Source: Reyranella sp.
GTDB taxonomy: Bacteria > Pseudomonadota > Alphaproteobacteria > Reyranellales > Reyranellaceae
Length of the DNA stretch: 24,433 nt
Direction: 5' to 3'
Assembly: GCA_030679805.1 (NCBI GenBank)
Contig: JAUXST010000467.1
Coordinates: 1-24,433, forward strand
The notes beneath the pieces were generated by a model. The model did not search any database. It was not told the DNA's origin and worked only from the letters and a program-made list of their open reading frames with translations. This document shows, one piece after another, positions 14,678-23,600 of the stretch (position 1 is the stretch's first letter; the number at the start of each line of letters is the position of its first letter). Position numbers and translations under genes: made by a program.

Positions 14678-15661
14678 TCAGGCCCCCGGCGCATTGTCGC
14701 GCGCCGTCCCCATGAGATGGATGAAGATGTCTTCGAGTGTCGGCGCGGCCTCCTGCCAGACGATCGTCGGGTCGTGGCCGTACGGCTCGATCGCCTGCTT
14801 CAGCGCCTCGCGGTCAGGGCCGCAGACATGCAGCGTGGCGCCGAAAGCTGCTGCTGCGGTGACGCCCGGCGCGTCGCGCAGCTTGACGGCGAGGCGGTCG
14901 GCACCGGGGCCGGTGGCGATGAAGGCGATGAGGCCCGACTGCCGGATGATCTCCAGGGCGGTGCCGCGCGCCATCAGCTCGCCGTAGGCGATGTAGGCGA
15001 TCTCGTGACAGCGCTCGGCCTCGTCCATGTAATGGGTCGACACCAGCACGGTGATGCCTTGGGCCGCGTAGGCGTGGATCTCGTCCCAGAAGGCGCGGCG
15101 TGCCTTGGGGTCGACGCCGGCGGTCGGCTCGTCGAGCAGCACTAGCCTGGGCTCCGCCATCAGCGCGCGGCCGATCTCCAGAAGCTTCTTCTGGCCGCCC
15201 GACAGCGCCGTCGCCGGATTGTCGATCAGGGCATCGAGCCGGAGGAACCGCGCCGTCTCCCACGCCCGCTCGGCAAGGGCTGCTTCCCGGTCACGCGCGG
15301 CGCGCGTGCCCATGATTGCCTGCCACAGGCTCTCGCCCGGCTGGTCGCGACCGTAGAGCATGAGATGCTGGAACACCGAGAGTTTGGGGAAGCCGCGCGC
15401 CACCTGGAAAGTGCGCACGAGGCCCGCGCGGCTCACCACATCGGGCGCCGCCCCCGCGATCTCGCGTCCGTCGAAGCGGATCGAACCGCCATCCGGTGGC
15501 ACGAGGCCCGAGACCACGTTGAACAGCGTCGTCTTGCCGGCGCCGTTGGGCCCGATCAGGCCGGTGATGCCGCCCGCCGCCACCGAGAAGTCGACGCCGC
15601 GCAACACTTCCAGTCCATAGAAGGCGCGGCGCAGGTTCTTGAGTTCGAGGAGCGGCATCAC
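14678..15661 (-). CDS. ABC transporter ATP-binding protein
   Basis: The 327-residue protein carries all ABC ATPase motifs: Walker A GPNGAGKTT (37-45), Q-loop Gln86, signature LSGGQ (153-157), Walker B LVLLDE (173-178), D-loop AGVD and H-loop His210. About 90 residues follow the nucleotide domain, ending in TLEDIFIHLMG, the C-terminal extension of CcmA/DrrA-type export ATPases. The Walker A to Q-loop part (RTFQVARGFPKLSVFQHLMLYGR) resembles LivG-like ATPases, a mixed character. The start is GTG 15661 or the adjacent ATG 15658, with GAGG at 15674-15671. That ribosome binding site overlaps one arm of a hairpin. It pairs with the permease 2 bp downstream and follows the 1240-residue membrane protein gene by 70 bp. 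Confidence 0.93.
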   Translation of the reverse strand: MMPLLELKNLRRAFYGLEVLRGVDFSVAAGGITGLIGPNGAGKTTLFNVVSGLVPPDGGSIRFDGREIAGAAPDVVSRAGLVRTFQVARGFPKLSVFQHLMLYGRDQPGESLWQAIMGTRAARDREAALAERAWETARFLRLDALIDNPATALSGGQKKLLEIGRALMAEPRLVLLDEPTAGVDPKARRAFWDEIHAYAAQGITVLVSTHYMDEAERCHEIAYIAYGELMARGTALEIIRQSGLIAFIATGPGADRLAVKLRDAPGVTAAAAFGATLHVCGPDREALKQAIEPYGHDPTIVWQEAAPTLEDIFIHLMGTARDNAPGA

Positions 15662-15671
15662 TAGTCAATAC

Positions 15672-15712
15672 CTCATCCCAGGGTGACGCGCGAAGCGCGG
15701 CGTTGCGATGAG
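15672..15712 (-). promoter_or_regulatory. Intercistronic hairpin overlapping the ribosome binding site of the ABC ATPase gene
   Basis: On the transcribed (minus-strand) message, CTCATC (15712-15707) can pair with GATGAG (15677-15672), enclosing an inner stem CGCGC-TTC-GCGCG (15699-15687). The 3' arm contains the GAGG Shine-Dalgarno of the ABC ATPase gene (15674-15671). Folding would hide the site, so export genes could be translated less than the upstream gene or under control. It may instead be one copy of a dispersed extragenic repeat. Confidence 0.5.
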
Positions 15713-15731
15713 ACTGACGTTGTGGATGCGG

Positions 15732-18700
15732 CTATTGCGCCCGCGCGTACAGCAACCAGTCGAGAAGCTGGACGCCGCCGGCGCCGCCAAGCGGCACCAG
15801 AATGGCCTGCACCAGGGGCTGCTCGAAGAACGGCGCGAACGCACCCTTGCGCAAGGCGCGAACGTCCGCGATCAAGCTGGGGAAGACCTTTGCCAGCTTG
15901 TCGAAGTTGTCGCCAGCGCCGTTGAGCCATCGCGCGTCCGCCTCCATCCCATCCAAGGCCTTCCGACGCGCCTGCTCTGCGCCGTAGTTGAGCATGGCAG
16001 CCAAGGCGATCGACCACAGTACATAGATGACAAGCACGACGAGCACGGCGCCGCCGATGTCCCAATTGTCGAACAATCGACTGCGAGCGACGACCAGTAG
16101 CGCCACCAGGATGAAAGGAAAAATAATCAGCCGCCCGATCGCGGCCGTGTGCTCGGCAAGGAGCTGCGCATCGATCCAGTCGTCGAGCATCGAGTTGCGG
16201 CAAGGTGGAGCATCATCGCCGTCCCATAATTGTCCGCGCTGGTTGGGATATGCCGCGACCAGCTCACAGGCCTGCTCTCGCAGTCCCGGCCCCAGCTGGG
16301 CGGCAAAGCGCGCAACTGTCTCCGGCGGATACACCGTGCGTCCGTGTTTCAATCGCTCGACAAACCACAGGGTCAGGATCGTCATGTCGCCCACCAGCAC
16401 CAGGAGGACGATGACTGCCAGACCGCTGAAAAAGAGGGTAATCCAAAACAGCGAACGGTCCGCAAGGCCTCGAGCCGGGATATCAGCCCATGCATTGTCC
16501 GTCAGCGTATTCACCACGACGGATGACAGGCCGATCACCACGGCCGACACCACGAGCCAAGCCAGGACGCGGTCGAATCTCGGTTCGTTGTCCATGAGCA
16601 TCCGGTATTGGTTCCACAGCTTGGCACCGTCCACGCGCCGGCCAGGCAGTGTGACAGCAGGTTGCCAGAACCACAGCGCTGCGTCGCGAATCCGCTCCAT
16701 TGGTCCCTTCGGCTGCCTCGAGGTAGGCGATGCGGCCTGGAAAAGACGGTAATCCTTCCCGATTCGCCGGGCGGCATCCGCGCTTCTGCACCACGCTTCG
16801 TCGAGGAACCAGGCGAACAAAACGATGGCCGCCACGCGCAGCAGCTCCGATGGCCACGCGCTGACGCCGCTGAGCAGGGCAAAGGGCTCGCGCATCTCCG
16901 CGTCGGCACCTTGCGCCACCAGGAAACACCAGACGACCGCGATCGATGCAGCAAGCAGGGCAAGCCGCCATGCGACGTGAGCCCGCGCAGCACCGGCGTC
17001 AGCCGTCGCGACCCCAGGCCGAAGGGCCTGCGCCCACGGCCTCCCGGGAAAGACGAAGGCCCGAAAGAACAGCCCCGCAGTCACCGCCAGCAAGAGCGGC
17101 CCCAACGGCCCTGTGCTGCCCGGCAGCACCATTTCCACGACCACGCCTGCCGCGAACCCCAACGCGGCCGCCTCCACTGCGGCGACAACCACGTGCGAAC
17201 TGTCGACATGCTCCTGTGGGGTTTTGGACCACCATTTCCAGGCATGCTGCATGGCTGGACCCGGACGGCCGGCCAGAATCAATCCGCCGAGCGCCAGCAA
17301 CATCGCGAGAGCCACCATCGAGGAGATGCGGCGCTTATCTTCCTCGGAGGGGGACACCCCTTTGGCAGGCAGTGCGACCATGCTGTCACGGCCGATCTCG
17401 AATAGCATCGGGTGCGCTACTGCCTTCTCGATCCGGCACGCAAGCTCATCCTCCTTGCCCTTGATTCTGCAGTCCGGCATTTCGTCGGGCACCGCGGACG
17501 CGAGCCGCGCGGCGAGGAATGTCGCGGTTTGGTAGGCGTCGCGGAAAGGGGCAATCCTGTTTACAGATGCGTCAGGTTTTTCGTCGAGCACGAGCGGCAA
17601 GCTGGACGCGACGATCACGTTGCGTGTGTAGCGCGTGACGCTCGGATGAGACAAACGCGCGTCCATGTCGGTGGTGAACAACATGCGGTCGGGAAAGGCC
17701 TCGCGCAGCGCCTGCATCAGCACCAGCTTGTCGTGCACATCCGAACCGATCATGCCGACGGCCTGTACGGGATACTTGTCGTTGTCTTTCAGAATTTCCT
17801 GGACGAGCCGGCGAACATAGTCGCTTTGGGCGCGACCCTCGGGCCATTCGACCGGAGGTGCTTTGTCGGCGCCACGAGCGTTGTCATTGCCGCGCCGGAC
17901 CTGCGTCGTAAGATTGTCGAGCGTGGCCCCGTCCAGGCCGCGCAAATATGAGTAGGTTTGCAGCTTTACCTTGATTCCCTGGTCGGAACATTGCAGTGCG
18001 CGTCGCAGCGTTTCAGAAAAGGTTCGAGCATAGATCGAATCCCATTCGCTGATCAGGACCACACGTCTGTTCTCGCCGCCCAGGCATGGATCGACGCCGC
18101 GGCCGTACAGTTCGGCCATCAGACGCTTGATCAACAGATCATCCGTGCCAATGGTACGAACGAAGAACGGCTCCTTCGGGCCGGCCAGCTTCAGACGGGG
18201 GTTCGCCTTGACGATTTCACCGAGACGATCCCTGAAGGCCTCATCCACGCAATCTACGCGACGTTTGTCCGACTGTTTTTGACTATCGAGTTCGGAGCAC
18301 TCGGAAGAACCATGCAACAGAGCCGCGGGCCGCAATTGATTGGCCGGCGCAGTCGACTGCGGGCTGATCAAGCGCAGCTTCGCCAGCGTTTGCCAATTCC
18401 CGCCAAAGGCTTCTCCGGAAGCAGTCTTGGCTTCCTCTGCCAACGCGGTCAGATCGTCACCCAGAGCTCTCACCAACGCGTCGGATCCGGTGGGACCCAG
18501 AATACGCAGCCGCACGCCGCTGCCGGCAGGCTCCAGGTCCTTCAGCATCACCGTGATCGCGCTGAGCCAGCGCCGCCCGATCGCCGTGTCGTCAATCCAC
18601 AGTACCGCAACATGCCGGCGTTCCTTGCCCTCGGTACTCAACGTTTCATAGACGATGTCCATCGGGGTGGACGGCCCCTCTTTCGGCGTTGCGCTCGGCG

Positions 18701-19454
18701 CGTCTGTCGACATGCCTCCGGCCTGTGCGGGCTTGCCATCTTGCTTCACCGTGGGCTCGCCGGTGGATGACGCCGCTGCTGGAAGCGTCTTTCCGATACA
18801 GCCGCCAAAATATTCGCAACGATCCACGCGCAGCAAGCCCATGCGTTCGCTGTCGTTGGGAACATAGCCAGCCGCGTTCAAGCCAGCGAGCAGAGCGTAG
18901 CGAGAGCGCTGCCGCGCTTCTTCGGCACCGACCAATGCGGCACCCGGCAGCATCGCGGCGATCAGGGTGATGCTACCGCCGGTACCGAACAGACTCTTGA
19001 ATTTGTCGGCATTGAGCGGTTGCGCCATCTGACAGAGCGTATTGGCACGTTGTTCGCCCGCCGGCCCCGCGGTGGCGGCCGGCATGCCAACCTGTCCGGC
19101 ATTCGAGAGTTCACTGGTCTGAGCAGTGGCGATGGTGATCGCGCCGCTCGGTCCGCCGTCCGTCGGACAAGGTTCCTTGAATTTCTGGCGATGGCGGTTG
19201 AGCGCTCCCAGCGGATCTTCCCACAGACGCGCTTCCACCGGTGGCTGCGACAACTGCAGCCGTTTGCTTGCATCGCTGTCGGCCTGCCGCCACAGCTCGA
19301 ACGCGTGCTGTCCCAGATACGTGGTCGACAGGAACAGCGCCACCACAGATATCGCCGTATACGGAAACGAACTCCCGCTATCCCCCGCCATTCGCATCCC
19401 CCGATGCCAACGAGTCTTCGCGCTCACGGTAGGCTCAACGGCAGGTTGTGTCAC
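15732..19454 (-). CDS. Uncharacterised 1240-residue inner-membrane protein with large periplasmic receptor-like region
   Basis: I do not recognise a named family. Predicted layout: short basic cytoplasmic N-terminus, helix 1 (about 31-48), periplasmic region about 50-705, then helices at about 711-728, 754-776, 785-801, 829-848, 868-885, 964-982, 1001-1025, 1106-1123 and 1134-1155, and a cytoplasmic tail. Loops assigned to the cytoplasm (729-753, 802-828, 886-963, 1026-1105) are rich in Arg/Lys, supporting this topology. The periplasmic part has ten cysteines (96, 141, 213, 219, 386, 402, 457, 489, 662, 673) and stretches resembling a type I periplasmic-binding fold: RYALLAGLNAAGY, HVAVLWIDD, VVLISEWDSIYARTFSETL (465-483), VQAVGMIGSD (563-572). 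An Ala/Pro/Gly-rich linker spans about 223-264. Start is GTG; ATG codons at residues 20 and 22 are alternatives. GC in five hand-counted 60-nt lines averages about 58 %, below its neighbours. A ligand-sensing or transport role is inference only. Confidence 0.75.
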   Translation of the reverse strand: MTQPAVEPTVSAKTRWHRGMRMAGDSGSSFPYTAISVVALFLSTTYLGQHAFELWRQADSDASKRLQLSQPPVEARLWEDPLGALNRHRQKFKEPCPTDGGPSGAITIATAQTSELSNAGQVGMPAATAGPAGEQRANTLCQMAQPLNADKFKSLFGTGGSITLIAAMLPGAALVGAEEARQRSRYALLAGLNAAGYVPNDSERMGLLRVDRCEYFGGCIGKTLPAAASSTGEPTVKQDGKPAQAGGMSTDAPSATPKEGPSTPMDIVYETLSTEGKERRHVAVLWIDDTAIGRRWLSAITVMLKDLEPAGSGVRLRILGPTGSDALVRALGDDLTALAEEAKTASGEAFGGNWQTLAKLRLISPQSTAPANQLRPAALLHGSSECSELDSQKQSDKRRVDCVDEAFRDRLGEIVKANPRLKLAGPKEPFFVRTIGTDDLLIKRLMAELYGRGVDPCLGGENRRVVLISEWDSIYARTFSETLRRALQCSDQGIKVKLQTYSYLRGLDGATLDNLTTQVRRGNDNARGADKAPPVEWPEGRAQSDYVRRLVQEILKDNDKYPVQAVGMIGSDVHDKLVLMQALREAFPDRMLFTTDMDARLSHPSVTRYTRNVIVASSLPLVLDEKPDASVNRIAPFRDAYQTATFLAARLASAVPDEMPDCRIKGKEDELACRIEKAVAHPMLFEIGRDSMVALPAKGVSPSEEDKRRISSMVALAMLLALGGLILAGRPGPAMQHAWKWWSKTPQEHVDSSHVVVAAVEAAALGFAAGVVVEMVLPGSTGPLGPLLLAVTAGLFFRAFVFPGRPWAQALRPGVATADAGAARAHVAWRLALLAASIAVVWCFLVAQGADAEMREPFALLSGVSAWPSELLRVAAIVLFAWFLDEAWCRSADAARRIGKDYRLFQAASPTSRQPKGPMERIRDAALWFWQPAVTLPGRRVDGAKLWNQYRMLMDNEPRFDRVLAWLVVSAVVIGLSSVVVNTLTDNAWADIPARGLADRSLFWITLFFSGLAVIVLLVLVGDMTILTLWFVERLKHGRTVYPPETVARFAAQLGPGLREQACELVAAYPNQRGQLWDGDDAPPCRNSMLDDWIDAQLLAEHTAAIGRLIIFPFILVALLVVARSRLFDNWDIGGAVLVVLVIYVLWSIALAAMLNYGAEQARRKALDGMEADARWLNGAGDNFDKLAKVFPSLIADVRALRKGAFAPFFEQPLVQAILVPLGGAGGVQLLDWLLYARAQ

Positions 19455-19471
19455 CCGGCCTTGAAGGCGCG

Positions 19472-20440
19472 TTACAGGCGGTTATAGGCCTTGAACCACT
19501 CCACGAACTTCGGGATGCCCTCTTCCACCGTGACCCTGGGCGTCCAGCCGAAGTCGCGCGTGGTGTCAGCGATGTCGGCGGCGGTTTCCTGCAGGGTGCC
19601 GGGCTCGCCCGGCTTCAGTTCGACAATGGCCGTCTTGCCCAGCGCCTGCTCGAACAGGGAGATCACTTGGACGATGTCCTCGCTCCGCGCGGCGCCGAGA
19701 TTGTAGATCCGGTGGCCGGCGTCGGCCGGCGGCTTGTCGAGCACCGCCAGGGTGCCCGCCACCATGTCGTCGATATAACTGTAGTCGCGCTTGATGAAGC
19801 CCAGGTGCGTGAGCTCGATCGGACGGCCCTCGTGGATCGCCTTGGCAAAGACATACGGCGACATGTCGGGCCGGCCCCACGGCCCGTAGGTCGTGAAGTA
19901 GCGCAGGCCGGTCGCCTTGAGACCGTAGAGATGCGCGTAGGTCTCGGCCATCAGCTCGTCGGCGCGCTTGGTGGCGGCGTAGAGCGAGACCGGATGGTCG
20001 ACCGGGTCCGCCACGGCAAAGGGCAGCTTGCGGTTGGCGCCATAGACCGACGAGGCCGAGGCGTAGACGAAGTGCTTCAGCTCCTTGAGCCCGCGCGCCA
20101 GCTCAAGCATCACGAGATGGCCCATCACATTGGTCTGCACGTAGACATAAGGATCGGCCATCGATTGGCGGACGCCGGAGTGCGCCGCCAGATGCACGAT
20201 CCGGTCGAGATCGGGGTGCTTTGCCGCCAGCGCCGCCATGGCCTCGCGATCGGCCACGTCGGCTTCCAGGAAGGCAAAGCCCTTGTCCTCGCGCAGGGTC
20301 TTCAGGCGGGCGAACTACAGGACGGGGTCGTACTGGTCGCTCAAATTGTCGACGCCCACCACCGCCTCGCCTCGGGCCAGCAGGGCGCCGGCGACCTGCG
20401 CACCGATGAAGCCGGCGACCCCGGTGACGAGAACGGACAT
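19472..20440 (-). pseudogene. NAD-dependent nucleotide-sugar epimerase (UDP-glucuronate 4-epimerase-like) interrupted by an in-frame amber codon
   Basis: The frame from ATG 20440 to TAA 19472 would encode 322 residues, the usual size. It begins MSVLVTGVAGFIGAQVAGAL with the NAD-binding TGxxGxxG motif and VVGVDNLSDQYDPVL, then meets TAG at 20317-20315 and resumes in the same frame with FARLKTLREDKGF. Downstream are HLAAHSGVRQS, SASSVYG, the catalytic YAATK, YFTTYGPWGRPDM and RDYSYIDDMVAG, all typical of LpsL/CapI-type epimerases. Relatives have Lys at the stop position (YDPxLKxARL), so one AAG to TAG change explains it. Initiation at the ATG at 20257 would give a product without the NAD-binding motif. 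Either a recent nonsense mutation, amber suppression, or a sequence error. The product would normally supply an epimerised sugar nucleotide for surface polysaccharide. Confidence 0.8.
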
Positions 20441-20610
20441 GCGGCGCGTGATTACAACATTTCGTTCCCGGGCGACACCGTGAAACGGCGCGCAAGATCG
20501 GTGATCCACGGCACCCTTAAAACGTCCTTTTTGCAGGGGCCCCGCGTTCCCGATTGAAACGCGCAACATTCTGTCGCTACCGTCCCCACATCGCAGTCAA
20601 GGAGGTTGCC
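20441..20610. other. Divergent intergenic region between epimerase and oxidoreductase genes
   Basis: This 170-bp stretch must carry promoters in both directions. A TTGAAA at 20554-20559 could be a -35 element for the oxidoreductase gene, but the sequence 16 bp on (GCTACC) is a poor -10. A GGGGCCCC palindrome occupies 20536-20543. Nothing else stands out. Confidence 0.3.
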
Positions 20611-23600
20611 ATGCCAACAGCGGTGACCCTGGACGACAAGTACGTACTCGAATCCGGCCGGGTATATCTCACCGGCACGCAGGCTCTGGTCCGACTGCCC
20701 ATGATGCAGCGCCAGCGCGACCTTGCCGCCGGCCTCAATACCGCCTGCTATATCTCAGGTTATCGTGGCTCGCCGCTCGGCGGCTTCGACCAGGCGCTGT
20801 GGCAGGCCAAGCGCTTCATCAAGAAGAACCACATCGAATTCCAGCCCGGCACCAACGAGGACCTGGCGGCCACGTCGCTGTGGGGCACTCAGCAGATCCA
20901 CCTCTATCCCGGCGCGCGCTACGACGGCGTATTCGGCATGTGGTATGGCAAGGGCCCCGGCGTCGATCGCTCCGGCGACGCCTTTAAGCACGCCAACTAC
21001 GCCGGCACGTCGAAGCATGGCGGCGTCGTGGTGCTGGCCGGCGACGACCATATGGCGAAGTCGTCGACCGTCGCCCACCAGAGCGAGCCCGCCTTCATCG
21101 CCGCCGGCATGCCGATCATCCACGCGGCCTCCGTCCAGGAATATCTCGACTGGGGCCTGCATGCCTTCGAGATGTCGCGCTACTCCGGCCTCTGGGTCGG
21201 CTTCAAGGTCCTGAGCGAGACGGTGGATTCCTCGGCCTCGGTCCACATCGATCCGCACCGCCTCGAAATCCACACCCCGTCCGACCATCACCTGCCGGCC
21301 GATGGCGTGCACATCCGCTGGCCCGACGATTGGCTCGGCCAGGAGAAGCGCGTCTATCAGGTCAAAATCCCGGCAGCGCTGGCCTACTGGCGCGCCAACA
21401 AGCTCGACAAGGTCATGCTGGGCCGCCCCGACGCCCGCTTCGGCATCGTCACGGTCGGCAAGTCCTACCTCGACGTCCGCCAGGCGCTGGACGAACTCGG
21501 CATCGACGATACCGAGGCCGAGCGTCTCGGGCTCGCCATCTACAAGGTGGGCATGGTCTGGCCGCTCGAAGCCGAGGGCGCGTCCGCCTTCGCCGCCGGC
21601 AAGCGCGAGATCCTAGTGATCGAGGAGAAGCGTCCGATTATCGAGCAGCAGCTGAAGGACGCGCTGTTCAACATGGAGTCCGGCCGCCGCCCCGTCGTGG
21701 TCGGCAAGCACGACGAGCGCGGCCAGCATCTCCTGAAGAGCGACGGCGAGCTGACGCCGTTCGAGATCGCCTCGGCCATCGTCGCGCGCTTCGGCCTCGC
21801 GGGCCTCAGCGAGCGCAGCAAGCAGCGCTTCGAGGCGCTGAAGCGCCGCGCCGGCCGCCAGGTGCGAAACGAATCCGGCATGGCCCGCGTGCCCTATTTC
21901 TGCTCCGGCTGCCCGCACAACAGCTCGACCAAGGTGCCCGAGGGCTCGATGGCGCTGGCCGGCATCGGCTGCCATACGCTGGCCATCGGCATGGAGCGCA
22001 ACACCAAGACCTTCACCCACATGGGCGCCGAGGGAGCGACCTGGGTGGGCGCCAGCCACTTCACCGACACGCCGCACGTCTTCCAGAATCTGGGTGACGG
22101 CACCTATTTCCATTCGGGCCTGCTCGCGATTCGCCATGCCATCGCGAACAAGACCAACATGACCTACAAGATCCTCTACAACGACGCCGTCGCCATGACC
22201 GGCGGCCAGCCGCACGACGGCGACGTCACGCCGTGGCGCATCAGCCGCCAGGTCCGGGCCGAGGGCGTCGATCGCATCGCGCTGGTGAGCGACGACCCCG
22301 GCAAGTATCCCGTCGGCACCGAATGGGCGCCGGGCGTTACCTTCCATCACCGCGACCAGCTCGACGAGGTTCAGCGCAAGCTGCGCGAGGTCAAGGGCGT
22401 CAGCGTCCTGATCTACGACCAGACCTGCGCGGCCGAAAAGCGCCGCCGCCGCAAGCGCGGCACCTTCCCCGATCCCGCCAAGCGCGTGCTGATCAACCAG
22501 GCTGTGTGCGAAGGCTGCGGCGACTGTTCGACCCAGTCCAACTGCCTCTCGGTGACGCCTGTGGCCACCGAATTCGGCTCCAAGCGCGCCATCGACCAGT
22601 CGTCCTGCAACAAGGACTTCTCCTGCCTGAACGGTTTCTGCCCGTCGTTCGTCACGGTCGAGGGCGGTAGCCTGCGCAAGGGCAAGGCCGGCAGGTCTGC
22701 GGCCACTGCGGACAAGGCCGAGCCGGCCCTGCCGCCCGCGCCCACCCTGCCCTCGATCGCCGACAAGCCCTATGGCGTGCTCATCACCGGCATCGGCGGC
22801 ACCGGCGTGGTGACCATCGGCGCCATCATGGGCGTGGCCGCCCACATCGAGGGCAAGGGCGTCACCGTGCTCGATCAGCTCGGCATGGCGCAGAAGGGCG
22901 GCGCGGTGATCAGCCACGTGCGTCTCGGCGCGACGCCCGAGGCGCTGCATGCCGTGCGCCTGGGGGCAGGCGGCGCCAACCTGCTGCTGGGCTGCGACCT
23001 GGTGGTGAGCGCCAGCGCCGATTCGCTGGCCCGGCTCGAGACCGGCGCCTCGCGCGCCATCGTGAACACCCACGAGACCATCACCGGCGAGTTCACCCGC
23101 CATCCCGACATCGCCTTTCCCTCGCATACGCTGAAACTCTCGATCGAGGCGGCGGCCGGGCCCGGCGCCTGCGACATCCTCGACGCCACCGGCATCGCCA
23201 CGGCGCTCCTGGGCGATTCGATCGCCACCAACATGTTCATGCTGGGCTATGCCTACCAGCAGGGCCTGATCCCGATCGGCCACGGGGCGCTGGAGAAGGC
23301 GATCGAACTGAACGGTGCGGCCGTCGCCATGAACACGTCGGCCTTCCGCTGGGGCCGCCGCGCCGCATCGGATCGCGCCGCGGTCGAGGCACTGGTCGCA
23401 CCGAAGGAGAGCAAGATCGTTCCCTTCACGCGCATCGCCAGGACGCTCGACGAGATCGTGGCCGTTCGCGTAAAACACCTCACCGGCTATCAGGACGCAT
23501 CATTGGCCGAGCGCTACAAGGCCCTGGTCGACAAGGTGCGCGCCGCCGAACAGAAGGCTACTCCAGGCCGCAGCGACCTCGCCGAAGCCGTCGCCCGCAA

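Noticed and set aside
20315..20317. Amber codon read as pyrrolysine or another programmed recoding
   Set aside because: No pyrrolysine machinery or recoding structure is visible, and epimerases do not use it. A point mutation or sequence error is simpler.
21613..23478. 621-residue open frame antisense to the oxidoreductase
   Set aside because: The sense strand encodes well-conserved thiamine, iron-sulfur and gamma-domain motifs. The antisense product is rich in Ala, Gly, His and Arg with no recognisable domain.
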